In this document: positions 27,732 to 37,104 of the stretch, one piece after another
Position numbering within the stretch: position 1 is the stretch's first letter
How the letters are laid out: every line of letters begins with the position of its first letter
Assembly (NCBI GenBank): GCA_029261355.1
Contig: JAJDBM010000024.1
Span: 62,001-126,000, forward strand
DNA length: 64,000 bases
From: Nitrospirales bacterium
Lineage (GTDB): Bacteria; Nitrospirota; Nitrospiria; Nitrospirales; UBA8639
Reading direction: 5' to 3'
The notes under the pieces: generated by a model
Told to the model about the DNA's origin: nothing
The model's database searches: none
The model's input: the letters and a program-made list of their open reading frames with translations, nothing else
Position numbers and translations under genes: made by a program

Positions 27732-29114
27732 CTACGAAAGACTTCCGAATACCTCTTTGCCCGCCTTCCAAATATCTCCAGCACCAAGCGTGATGACGAC
27801 ATCGCCAGGCTGAATAGACTTTTTGATGTGATCCACCAAATCTGAATCCCCATTCACCCAATGGACCGATTGATGGCCTGATGATCGTACTTTCTCAGCC
27901 ACAAGCTCTCCAGTAATCCCCGGCAATGCCTCCTCGCCTGCTGGATAAATATCCGTAATAAACACAATATCCGCCTGCTCAAAGGCATTCACAAATTCAT
28001 CGGCTAAATCACGGGTTCGGGTGTATCGATGCGGCTGAAAAATCGCGATAACTCGACGATCCCATGCAGCCTTCGACGCCGCAAGAGTCGCGCGAATTTC
28101 TGTGGGATGGTGCCCGTAGTCATCTACAACCATGACTCCACCTTTTTCACCACGAATATGAAACCGCCGCTCGACACCACCAAAGGAAGCCAAGCCATTG
28201 CGAATTAAGTCGACTGACACATCTAATTCCAAGGCCACAGAAATCGCGGCCAATGCATTTGATACATTGTGAACCCCAGGTAAAGGCAAACGAAATGGCC
28301 CTAATTTTTTTCCCCGAAAATGTGCCCGAAAATCCACCGCACGATCATTCGCTGTGACATCAGATGCATACACATCGGGAGTTAACACTCCTGTATAGTC
28401 ACCGATTCCATAGGTCTGGTAGCGTTTATGGACGCGAGGCAACAGCCCACGGACCCACTCATCATCAGAGCAAAGAATCGCCAATCCATAAAAGGGAATT
28501 TTGTTGACGAATTCTAAGAATGCCTCTTGGATCCCTTCCATCGTGCCGTAATAATCAAGATGCTCTCGATCTAAATTAGTCACGACGGCAATCGATGGGG
28601 AAAGACGGAGAAAGGAGCCATCGCTTTCATCGGCTTCAGCAATGAGAAGATCGCTGCGACCAAGGCGGGCATGCGTACCAACCGCGTTTACTTTTCCGCC
28701 CACGACAAACGTCGGATCTAACCCTGCTAGCGCCAAAATCGTGGCGACCATAGAGGTCGTCGTTGTTTTCCCATGCGCACCAGCAATAGCCACACCAAAC
28801 TTAAGACGCATTAATTCAGCCAACATTTCCGCACGAGGAATCACGGGGATGACTTTCGCTTTGGCCGCTCGAATCTCAGGATTGGCATCAGAGACCGCAG
28901 ACGACACCACGACAACCTGAGCCCCCTCCACATGAGACTCATCATGGCCGATAAACACCTTTCCTCCCATCGACTCTAAATGACGAACCGTATCAGATTG
29001 ATTCATATCTGATCCGGTCACTTTATAGCCTAAGGTGAGTAACACTTCGGCAATCCCACTCATCCCACTGCCGCCAATTCCGACAAAGTGAATGTTTTGA
29101 ATTTTCCTAAACAT
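27732..29114 (-). CDS. murC: UDP-N-acetylmuramate-L-alanine ligase
   Basis: A 460-residue Mur ligase adding L-Ala to UDP-MurNAc. N-terminal Rossmann GIGGSGMSGIAEVLLTLGYKV, the ATP loop GAHGKTTTTSM, and C-terminal VVDDYGHHPTEIRATL and FQPHRYTRTRDL are diagnostic of MurC. It is 39 bases downstream of murG. Confidence 0.97.
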   Translation of the reverse strand: MFRKIQNIHFVGIGGSGMSGIAEVLLTLGYKVTGSDMNQSDTVRHLESMGGKVFIGHDESHVEGAQVVVVSSAVSDANPEIRAAKAKVIPVIPRAEMLAELMRLKFGVAIAGAHGKTTTTSMVATILALAGLDPTFVVGGKVNAVGTHARLGRSDLLIAEADESDGSFLRLSPSIAVVTNLDREHLDYYGTMEGIQEAFLEFVNKIPFYGLAILCSDDEWVRGLLPRVHKRYQTYGIGDYTGVLTPDVYASDVTANDRAVDFRAHFRGKKLGPFRLPLPGVHNVSNALAAISVALELDVSVDLIRNGLASFGGVERRFHIRGEKGGVMVVDDYGHHPTEIRATLAASKAAWDRRVIAIFQPHRYTRTRDLADEFVNAFEQADIVFITDIYPAGEEALPGITGELVAEKVRSSGHQSVHWVNGDSDLVDHIKKSIQPGDVVITLGAGDIWKAGKEVFGSLS

Positions 29115-29153
29115 GAGTTGGTCTTTCCGCAGTGGGGCAATACCCCACCGCCT

Positions 29154-30236
29154 CTAGGCAACTGGATTCAATAAGAGCTGACATTCTTGAATCATGCGTT
29201 GGGTCGCATCGATCTTTCTTTCAGCAAAAATCCGTTCACCCATTTCTTGTAATCGATCAGGATTGTTGAGTAATATCTCAATCTCATGAGCAAGGCGCTC
29301 GCCAGTCAGGTCTGATTCCAACAGAACCAGCGCCCCACCTGTGGCCTCTATAGCTCTTGCATTTTTTTCTTGATGTCCATGCGTGGCATGGGGAAATGGG
29401 ATTAGGATAGAAGCCTTTCCACAGACAGCTAACTCCGCAAGCGTCCCAGCACCTGAACGCGACACAACCAAATCAGCCGATTGCAGCACTTGAGGCATAT
29501 CGAACAAAAATGGGAGGACCTGGGCTTCGATACCCGCATCCTGATATGCCGTGCTGACACGCTTATAATCCAGCTCTCCAGTCTGGTGAATAATTGAAAA
29601 CGCATGGTCAAGAGTAGAAGAAACTTTCAAGGCCTCCACGACCGCAGTATTGATCGCCCTGGCCCCTTGACTCCCACCAAAAATCAATAGGGTTTTCTTC
29701 GCCTTCAATGACACTGGAGGAAATACTTGAAAAAATCCCTCTCGCACCGGAGTACCAACAATGCGAACCTTGGACTCATTGAAGTAGTTTTTGGCACTTT
29801 CAAAAGCAAGAAATACTCGATCAGCAATTGGTCCTAAAATCCGGTTCGATAAGCCTGGCACCGCATTTGGTTCCATGATGATTCGACGTCTACCGAGTAG
29901 CGCAGCCGCAAAGACAACCGGAGGACTGAAATACCCTCCCGTTCCAATGACCAAATCAGCCGATTTGGCTTTTAGAATTTTTATAGATTGCCAAATTGCA
30001 TTAGGAAGAAGGAGAAGGCTTTTTAAGGCCTGCCACAAACCACGTCCGACAAGTCCCTTTACTTCAATGGGAACGACGGCAAAACCTTCATGCGCTAATA
30101 TAGAGTTTTCCAAGCTTTTTCCAGATCCGACAAATGTGATCATGATTTCTTTCTGCTGCCGTTGAAATTCTTTCGCCAGTGCCACAGCAGGGTACAGATG
30201 CCCTCCGGTTCCTCCCGCAGCAATCACAATATTCAC
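29154..30236 (-). CDS. murG: UDP-GlcNAc:lipid I transferase MurG
   Basis: A 360-residue GT-B glycosyltransferase making lipid II from lipid I on the inner membrane face. GGTGGHLYPAVALA (8-21) binds UDP-GlcNAc, GGSQGARAINTAV the second loop, and VVSRSGAGTLAELAVCGKASILIPFP the C-terminal site. Start is GTG with AGGTG upstream. It is between ftsW and murC as in canonical dcw clusters. Confidence 0.97.
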   Translation of the reverse strand: MNIVIAAGGTGGHLYPAVALAKEFQRQQKEIMITFVGSGKSLENSILAHEGFAVVPIEVKGLVGRGLWQALKSLLLLPNAIWQSIKILKAKSADLVIGTGGYFSPPVVFAAALLGRRRIIMEPNAVPGLSNRILGPIADRVFLAFESAKNYFNESKVRIVGTPVREGFFQVFPPVSLKAKKTLLIFGGSQGARAINTAVVEALKVSSTLDHAFSIIHQTGELDYKRVSTAYQDAGIEAQVLPFLFDMPQVLQSADLVVSRSGAGTLAELAVCGKASILIPFPHATHGHQEKNARAIEATGGALVLLESDLTGERLAHEIEILLNNPDRLQEMGERIFAERKIDATQRMIQECQLLLNPVA

Positions 30237-30277
30237 GTGGACACCTACGATCTCTCTCTGCCAAGAAACATGAGCAA

Positions 30278-31462
30278 TTAATGCATAGCTCGTCGACGAG
30301 CTACACTGAGCAACAGGCCAATTGCCATCATGCTTGTCACCAGGGATGACCCGCCATAACTGACCAGTGGCAACGTTAACCCCTTCGTCGGTAATAACCC
30401 ACTCACCACTCCGGCATTCATGAGAACCTGTACACCTAGAAGGAGTGTGATTCCAAGTGCGAGGTATCGACCAAATAAATCATGCGATTGAGCGGCCACA
30501 CGAAACCCCTTGAGGACCAACACCACAAAGAGACCTAGAAAACAGGTGGTTCCAATAAACCCCAACTCTTCACCAATTAAAGCAAGAACAAAATCAGTAT
30601 GAGCCTCGGGCAGATAGCCCAATTTTTGCCCTCCCATCCCTAAACCTTGACCAAATATTCCACCATTACTAAAGGCTAAAAAGGATTGAATGAGTTGATG
30701 GCCGGCATCAAAGCGGTCCTGTTCTGGATGCAAAAAACTGGTAAGTCGCTCCATGCGTTCAGGGGAGCCTCCAATTAAGGCCACTGCCGGAGGAATCACC
30801 ATCAGAGTGAGCATCGAGAGATGGAGCATGCGCGCACCGGCTACATACAACATACTGACAAGCACCACCCCCAAGACGACCGGAGTACCAAAATCTTCAA
30901 AAACCAATAGGGAGCAGATAATACCGACAACAACAAGAGGCTCCAACAGTCCACCCTGCCATTTGGTAATTGAAATATCTGTTCGAGACAAATAACTCGC
31001 TAAATACAACACCACGGCTAATTTACTGAGCTCGCTCGGTTGCATAGAAAACCAATCTAAATCTATCCAGCGTCGTGCACCATTATTCTCGACTCCCGCC
31101 ACCATCACGATGGCGAGGAGAAGAATACACCCAATCAGGACACGAGGAATATACGGGCGTAGGTCTGTATAGTCTAAGCGGGCTAAGACTAAGAGCAAGA
31201 CAAATCCAATCGTCAACCATAAGGCTTGACGAATAAAAAATAACGTCGCCGAAGACTCAAATCTCACCTTGGCCATATATCCACTCGCACTAAACACCGC
31301 AATCAACCCGCCTAAGGCCAACACCACGGTCACACCGAGAATGACTCCATCTAATGAACTGAAAAATTTGGCTTCATGCGGCTGATCAAATAAGCCTTTC
31401 CAATTCGAAGAAACTGTGGATTTATTTTTCTTGCGAAGCATCATCCTGAGATCGTTACTCAC
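30278..31462 (-). CDS. ftsW: Lipid II polymerase / division protein FtsW
   Basis: A 394-residue SEDS protein with about ten hydrophobic helices. Blocks NNGARRWIDLDWFSMQPSELSKLA, AHTDFVLALIGEELGFIG and the C-terminal GLTLPLVSYGGSSLVTSM are typical. It polymerises septal glycan with FtsI. The GTG start overlaps the murD stop by eight bases. Confidence 0.96.
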   Translation of the reverse strand: MSNDLRMMLRKKNKSTVSSNWKGLFDQPHEAKFFSSLDGVILGVTVVLALGGLIAVFSASGYMAKVRFESSATLFFIRQALWLTIGFVLLLVLARLDYTDLRPYIPRVLIGCILLLAIVMVAGVENNGARRWIDLDWFSMQPSELSKLAVVLYLASYLSRTDISITKWQGGLLEPLVVVGIICSLLVFEDFGTPVVLGVVLVSMLYVAGARMLHLSMLTLMVIPPAVALIGGSPERMERLTSFLHPEQDRFDAGHQLIQSFLAFSNGGIFGQGLGMGGQKLGYLPEAHTDFVLALIGEELGFIGTTCFLGLFVVLVLKGFRVAAQSHDLFGRYLALGITLLLGVQVLMNAGVVSGLLPTKGLTLPLVSYGGSSLVTSMMAIGLLLSVARRRAMH

Positions 31463-32906
31463 TTAATTGATGAACCAATCGTTTAAATTCCTTGCCCCGA
31501 TGGTCATAACTTTTAAACATATCAAAGCTTGAACATGCCGGCGAGAACAACACCACGTCACCAACCCGAGCCTTCTGCTCAGCGAGTGAAATGGCTTCAT
31601 CCAATGTCTCTGCAACGATTGGGGAAATGATCTGCTTCAACGAATCAACAATTCTCGAAGCCGCTTCGCCTATGGCAATGACCGCCGTCACTTTCTGTCG
31701 AACCAATTCATGCAATTGCTGAAAGTCTCCGCCTTTGTCCTTGCCCCCAACAATGAGTAGAATAGGCTCATCAAAACTCGCCAAGGCCTTTTCCGTGGCA
31801 TCAACATTGGTCCCTTTTGAATCGTTGTAATATTTCACACCATGCCTGTCACGAACAAACTCCAGGACATGTTCCACCCCTTGAAATGAGCCCATCACAT
31901 GACGAATCCGATCAAGTGAACAACCACACAGAAGGCCAACCGCTGTCGCCGCGAGTACATTCGCTAAATTATGCTGTCCGCGTAGAGCAATCTGGGATCG
32001 TTCTGCAACGAGACATTCCTCCACTTTAATCGTCGCCCTCACAGTTTCTCCCTCAGACCACACTCCTATAGGTAGCTTCTCCTGAAGACTAAAACCCACA
32101 ACGGATGCAGACAACTCATCGGCCTTCGCCGCAATAAGAGGGTCATCAATATTCAGCACCGCAATATCTTTAGTCGTTTGATTTTGAAACATGTTCCATT
32201 TGGCGGATTGATATTGTTCAAACGATGGATGCCGGTCAAGATGATCTGGAGTCATATTTAATATGACTGCAATCCATGGTCGAAAATGTTGAACGGTTTC
32301 AAGTTGAAAACTTGACGCCTCAACCACCGCATAGTCATACGGAATGAAGGTTGAAGGATCGCCCGATTTGACTGTTCGTTGCTCCAAAACCCCTTCACAT
32401 AAAGGGATACCCAGGTTCCCGCCAACAAAAGGGTTATTCCCATTCGCTCGCAAAAGCTCTCCAATCAATCGAACAGTCGTACTCTTTCCATTCGTTCCCG
32501 TAACCGCAATAATTGGAACATCGATATACCAACAGGCCAACTCCATTTCCCCAACGACAGGAGTTCCCTGCTGTCGAGCGCTTGTCAGTGCGGGATGGTC
32601 TGTAGGAACACCAGGACTCACGACAATCCAATCAACCTCATCGAGAGCATTGACCCATTGTGTCCCAGTAACGGAGTGAATGGATTCCTTCGATAACAAT
32701 GAGAGAGCTGGTTGAAGCGCGTCAGGTTCTTGCTCATCAACAATCGTCACAACCGCTCCAACCTCACGCAGCAAACGCGCTGCGGCAATTCCACTTTTTC
32801 CCATCCCAATCACGGCGACAGATTGGCCATGGAGATTCGGAGGCATAGCCATTTGGTCCTGATCAACAACAGACATAGTTTGCATGCATTCCAAGGTCGC
32901 CAACAT
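31455..32906 (-). CDS. murD: UDP-N-acetylmuramoylalanine-D-glutamate ligase
   Basis: A Mur ligase adding D-Glu to UDP-MurNAc-L-Ala. Visible: VAVIGMGKSGIAAARLL at the N-terminal Rossmann, PIIAVTGTNGKSTTVRLIGELL, YYNDSKGTNVDATEKAL and VVLFSPACSSFDMFKSYDHRGKEF. At 483 residues the N-terminus is long by about 20-30; ATG 32885 (GGAA just upstream) or the ATGs at residues 11-21 are alternatives. It follows mraY after nine bases and overlaps ftsW. Confidence 0.96.
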   Translation of the reverse strand: MLATLECMQTMSVVDQDQMAMPPNLHGQSVAVIGMGKSGIAAARLLREVGAVVTIVDEQEPDALQPALSLLSKESIHSVTGTQWVNALDEVDWIVVSPGVPTDHPALTSARQQGTPVVGEMELACWYIDVPIIAVTGTNGKSTTVRLIGELLRANGNNPFVGGNLGIPLCEGVLEQRTVKSGDPSTFIPYDYAVVEASSFQLETVQHFRPWIAVILNMTPDHLDRHPSFEQYQSAKWNMFQNQTTKDIAVLNIDDPLIAAKADELSASVVGFSLQEKLPIGVWSEGETVRATIKVEECLVAERSQIALRGQHNLANVLAATAVGLLCGCSLDRIRHVMGSFQGVEHVLEFVRDRHGVKYYNDSKGTNVDATEKALASFDEPILLIVGGKDKGGDFQQLHELVRQKVTAVIAIGEAASRIVDSLKQIISPIVAETLDEAISLAEQKARVGDVVLFSPACSSFDMFKSYDHRGKEFKRLVHQLSE

Positions 32907-32915
32907 GGAACAGAA

Positions 32916-33992
32916 TTAACGAAGTTTCAATGTACTGATACTCAATAGCCCTAAAATGATCGCAATAATCCATAGTCTCACGACGACTTTCGGTTCCTCC
33001 CACCCTTTCATTTCGAAATGGTGATGGAGAGGTGCCATGAGAAAAATCCGTTTTCCACGTGATTTGAAGGATACGACTTGAAAAATGACGGACACGGCTT
33101 CCATGACGAACACCCCCCCCACGATGAGGAGTAACAATTCATGCTTGCACACAACAGCCACTGTCCCCAACGCCGACCCGAGTGGAAGCGAACCCACATC
33201 ACCCATAAACACCGTAGCGGGATAGGCATTAAACCAAAGAAATCCCAGACTCGACCCAACAATAGACGCTGTCAATATCGCAAGCTCACCAGCGCCATCG
33301 ACATGTGGAATTAAGAGGTAATCAGCCACGAGCTTATTTCCGACAGCCCAAGCCACCACCGTATAGGCCATCGCGGCAATCACGGTTGGCCCGATCGCTA
33401 GCCCGTCCAACCCATCAGTTAAGTTCACCGCATTTGAACTACCCACAATGACCAAAATGACAAAGGGAATATAGAACAGCCCCAGGTCTGGGTTGAAATT
33501 CTTAAAAAACGGGACACTCAATTGTGTGGAGTACGCGGGTGAGAAATAGAAAAACATCGCGACAGCCAAGGCGACCGCCACTTGGCACACGATTTTCTGA
33601 AGGGCCGTCAGACCCTGTGACTGTCCTTTGAGAATCTTAATATAATCATCAACAAATCCCACTAACCCAAATCCAACAATCGCCAACAGGACGAGCCACA
33701 CATATAAGTTCATGATATCTGCCCAAAGAATGGTGGACAGCAGAACTGAAAATATGATGAGGATGCCACCCATGGTTGGCGTACCTGTTTTCCCTAAATG
33801 ACCGCTCGGGCCATCTTCTCTCACTCGTTGTCCTAATCCTAACTCTTGAAACTTTTTGATCATCGGTGGAGCCAAGATAAAGGCGATCAGGAATGCCGTA
33901 ATGGCCGCATAGATCATGCGAAAGCTTAAATAGCGAAACACATTGAAAATGGCATATTCCGTATGAAGAGGATATAGCCATACATACAACAT
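32916..33992 (-). CDS. mraY: Phospho-N-acetylmuramoyl-pentapeptide transferase
   Basis: A 358-residue membrane enzyme making lipid I from UDP-MurNAc-pentapeptide and undecaprenyl phosphate. Ten hydrophobic segments; motifs GTPTMGG, DDYIKI, NAVNLTDGLDGLAIG, FMGDVGSLPLG and MAPLHHHFEMKGW are all conserved. I start at ATG 33992 with AAGG upstream; the TTG two codons earlier is in frame. An eight-C run lies at 33113-33120 within the gene. A small CCGGC/GCCGG hairpin (34008-34020) precedes the start. Confidence 0.96.
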   Translation of the reverse strand: MLYVWLYPLHTEYAIFNVFRYLSFRMIYAAITAFLIAFILAPPMIKKFQELGLGQRVREDGPSGHLGKTGTPTMGGILIIFSVLLSTILWADIMNLYVWLVLLAIVGFGLVGFVDDYIKILKGQSQGLTALQKIVCQVAVALAVAMFFYFSPAYSTQLSVPFFKNFNPDLGLFYIPFVILVIVGSSNAVNLTDGLDGLAIGPTVIAAMAYTVVAWAVGNKLVADYLLIPHVDGAGELAILTASIVGSSLGFLWFNAYPATVFMGDVGSLPLGSALGTVAVVCKHELLLLIVGGVFVMEAVSVIFQVVSFKSRGKRIFLMAPLHHHFEMKGWEEPKVVVRLWIIAIILGLLSISTLKLR

Positions 33993-34113
33993 AGACAAAA
34001 ACCTTACCCGGCATCGCCGGACAAAAACATTATGAGAGCACCTTCAAACGTAAAGAGGAGAATTCCCCCTTATCCACGGTGCAACCTTCAAACCGACAGA
34101 ACACAAATACCCA

Positions 34114-35535
34114 TTACCCCTGAGCCATCAACTCCAAAACCTGTTCCATTTGAACACCACGCGAGGCCTTCAGAAGTACTACATCTCCTCGGCGCACGAT
34201 GCGCTGCAACATGTTGGCAGCATCTTCAACAGTCTTCACAGCCGAAACAGCCGCCATCGACATACCGGCATCTTTTGCGCCAGTCGCCATCTTAGCCCCC
34301 AACCTTCCACAGGCAATAAGGTTGGTAATATTTTTTCGAGCGACGTACGTTCCAACTCCGACATGGAAAGCTGATTCTTCGGCACCAAGCTCTCTCATTT
34401 CACCCAGTACGGCAATCGCACGACTCCTGCGCGCCAGCTCTACCAATAAATCCAACGCAGCCTCCATTGAAGCCGGATTTGCGTTATAACAATCATAGAG
34501 ATAGGTCACGCCTTTCACACGATGAATTTGAGAGCGCATGGAAGCCGGTCGCGTCTTGGCCAGACCATTGGATAACTCCTGAGCAGAGAGTCCCAAAGCA
34601 TGACCCACAGCAGCTCCAGCTAAGGCATTCGACACATTGTGCTGGCCAGAAACTCGCAATTGAACCTGCTTCGCACGAGTCCGATGTGGGAGGTGGAGAC
34701 GAAACTGAGAGCCCTGACGATTCAGAACCACATCACTCGCCCGCACATCGGCTTTTGCAGAGAATCCATAAGAAACGACGCGACAACGGGATGCACGTGA
34801 AAACGATTTAAAATACGCATCATCCGCATTCAAGACCGCCACGCCGTCAGGAGGAATAGCTGGCAAGAGCTCTGCCTTCCCACGAGCCGATCCCTCAATC
34901 GTACCGAAAAACTCTAAATGATCGGGCCCAACATTCGTAATAAGACCCACTGTCGGTTTAGCCATCTCACACAACCGCGTCGTTTGCCCTTCTTGGTCAA
35001 CTCCCATCTCAATGACGGCAGCCTCATGTCGGCCGGACAACCGCAATAAAGTCATGGGAACTCCAAGGCTGTTGTTATAGTTCTCTTGCGTCTTCAACGT
35101 ACGCCATTGCTCAGCTAAAACCTGACTAACCATTTCTTTGGCCGTTGTCTTACCATTGCTACCGGTGACAGCAACGAGCGGGATAGAAAATCGAGAACGA
35201 TGATACCCGGCCAAGTCCTGATAACCTCTCCAAGAATTGTTGACACCTATCACAAAAGACGATGCAGGTGAATGCGCTCGCTGTCCCTCACGAAACCAAG
35301 GAGACATAGTCGCCCATGCCCGACGTGAAATAAGGGCCCCAACAGCCCCGCCTTCAATCGCACGTGTGACAAAACGATGACCATTGAAATGAGGGCCTTT
35401 TAATGCCACAAACAAATCGCCCTTTCGCACGTCACGAGAATCAGTCGTCACTCGTCGAATTCGCCCTCTCGCTGATCCCCACAACACCTTGCCGCCGGTT
35501 GCCTCGATGATGTCGTCTAGAGTGAAGGATGCCAT
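34114..35535 (-). CDS. murF: UDP-MurNAc-tripeptide-D-alanyl-D-alanine ligase
   Basis: MurF adds D-Ala-D-Ala to the muramyl tripeptide. N-terminal ASFTLDDIIEATGGKVLWG, TTDSRDVRKGDLFVALKG, the ATP loop AVTGSNGKTTAKEM, and YDCYNANPASMEAAL are typical. I start at ATG 35535 (473 residues); the frame stays open to 35610 but that would overlap murE by 56 bases and add an atypical N-terminus. The stop lies 121 bases before mraY. Confidence 0.95.
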   Translation of the reverse strand: MASFTLDDIIEATGGKVLWGSARGRIRRVTTDSRDVRKGDLFVALKGPHFNGHRFVTRAIEGGAVGALISRRAWATMSPWFREGQRAHSPASSFVIGVNNSWRGYQDLAGYHRSRFSIPLVAVTGSNGKTTAKEMVSQVLAEQWRTLKTQENYNNSLGVPMTLLRLSGRHEAAVIEMGVDQEGQTTRLCEMAKPTVGLITNVGPDHLEFFGTIEGSARGKAELLPAIPPDGVAVLNADDAYFKSFSRASRCRVVSYGFSAKADVRASDVVLNRQGSQFRLHLPHRTRAKQVQLRVSGQHNVSNALAGAAVGHALGLSAQELSNGLAKTRPASMRSQIHRVKGVTYLYDCYNANPASMEAALDLLVELARRSRAIAVLGEMRELGAEESAFHVGVGTYVARKNITNLIACGRLGAKMATGAKDAGMSMAAVSAVKTVEDAANMLQRIVRRGDVVLLKASRGVQMEQVLELMAQG

Positions 35536-35554
35536 GCAGTCTGAGACTCTTTCC

Positions 35555-37087
35555 TTAGTGTGATCGGGTTCTTCGTTGAAGCGCCTGACGAGCCACTTGA
35601 CGATCATCAAAATCTAAACGGGTGGTGCCCACGATTTGATAATCTTCGTGACCCTTCCCTGTGATCAACACAATATCGTTAGCTTTTGCCGCATCAATGG
35701 CAGCCTCGATGGCTTCCCGACGGTCAGCAATCATGCGGTAATCCGACCGCACGGCTTGAGGCACGTCGAGAATCCCTTGTTCAATGTCTTGGAGAATCGT
35801 CATTGGATCTTCTGTACGAGGATTATCTGACGTCACAATCGCCAAATCACTATGTCGAACCGCGACTTGCCCCATCTTCGGACGTTTCCCTCTATCGCGG
35901 TCGCCACCACAGCCAAATACAGTAATAATGTTATGAGCTCGTAACGATTTTGCCGCGAGTAATACCCGCAGCAAGGCATCGTCGGTATGCGCATAATCAA
36001 CAATCACCGTAAAATTCTGCCCCTGATCAATACGCTCAAAGCGCCCCGGAACATTTTTCACTGAAGCCAGAGATGACGCGATGGCATCGAGAGAGATCCC
36101 TGACTCCAACCCCACGCCAATGGCCGCAAGTTGGTTATACACATTATGTTCACCAACCAGCTGGCTATGAATAGGGACAGACCCGTGAGGAGTCTCCACT
36201 CTAAATTGCGTCCCATCCAGTGAAAACTTGATGTCATGAGCGTGAATATCCGCAGCAACACGAATGCCATATGTCCATACTGGTGCCGAAGAGGTCTTAA
36301 TCAACTTCGCCCCCCACTCATCATCGACATTCACCACCGCGCGCTTGGGACTGACTTTATGATGTGGTGCCAAGAAATCCGTGAATAACCTTTCTTTGAC
36401 CGCGAAATAATCATCCATGTTCACATGAAAGTCGAGATGGTCTTGCGTCAAGTTCGTGAAAACAGCAATATCAAATTCACAACCAGCCACTCGTCCTAGG
36501 GCCAAAGCATGTGAAGAAACTTCTACAATGGACGTTTCAATGCCTGACTGAAGCATGTTCCCTAGCAGCTCTTGTAACTGTACGGCTCCTGGAGTGGTAT
36601 GTGAAGCCGGGAAAAACGCATCACCAACAAAGTACCCGACCGTACCCACTACACCAGTTTTTTGGCCGATACCTTCAAAAAGCGCGCGAATGAGATGGGT
36701 AACCGTCGTCTTTCCATTCGTCCCGGTCACGCCAATCATCCTGAGATGAAGAGAGGGATCTGCATGGAGTCGTGAAGCTAACAACCCAAGAGCCTGCTTC
36801 GAATCTTCTACGACTGCGACTGGCTTTTTGGCATGGGCCGTGAGTGAGCCCTGATTCCCAGCTCCTTGCTTTGTAAGCTTCGGACTTTCAATAATAATTC
36901 CCACCGCACCATTATCCCAAGCCTGCCCAACATAGTCATGGCCATCAACCTGAGTACCTCTCACAGCCACAAACAGAGTTCCGTTTTTGACATACCGCGA
37001 ATCGTCAGTGATATCGGACACTTCAGCACTGAGGTCTCCACAACATTCGAGCAGACAAAGAGGTTTCAATAGTTCAGCAATCGTCAT
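35555..37087 (-). CDS. murE: UDP-MurNAc-L-alanyl-D-glutamate 2,6-diaminopimelate ligase
   Basis: A 510-residue ligase adding the third residue. ATP loop GVTGTNGKTTVTHLI, carbamylated-Lys region (HVNMDDYFAVKERLFTDF), VDYAHTDDALLRVL and FGCGGDRDRGKRPKMG. The substrate motif is DNPRTEDP, the usual DNPR form of meso-diaminopimelate enzymes rather than the lysine type, predicting DAP-type peptidoglycan. It lies 18 bases downstream of ftsI. Confidence 0.96.
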   Translation of the reverse strand: MTIAELLKPLCLLECCGDLSAEVSDITDDSRYVKNGTLFVAVRGTQVDGHDYVGQAWDNGAVGIIIESPKLTKQGAGNQGSLTAHAKKPVAVVEDSKQALGLLASRLHADPSLHLRMIGVTGTNGKTTVTHLIRALFEGIGQKTGVVGTVGYFVGDAFFPASHTTPGAVQLQELLGNMLQSGIETSIVEVSSHALALGRVAGCEFDIAVFTNLTQDHLDFHVNMDDYFAVKERLFTDFLAPHHKVSPKRAVVNVDDEWGAKLIKTSSAPVWTYGIRVAADIHAHDIKFSLDGTQFRVETPHGSVPIHSQLVGEHNVYNQLAAIGVGLESGISLDAIASSLASVKNVPGRFERIDQGQNFTVIVDYAHTDDALLRVLLAAKSLRAHNIITVFGCGGDRDRGKRPKMGQVAVRHSDLAIVTSDNPRTEDPMTILQDIEQGILDVPQAVRSDYRMIADRREAIEAAIDAAKANDIVLITGKGHEDYQIVGTTRLDFDDRQVARQALQRRTRSH

Positions 37088-37104
37088 AGATATGAAGCGG
37101 ACTC

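Noticed and set aside
34008-34020. CCGGC/GCCGG hairpin before mraY as a terminator
   Set aside because: Only five pairs, inside the continuous dcw operon; the following T-run is short and overlaps the mraY leader, so termination is not supported.
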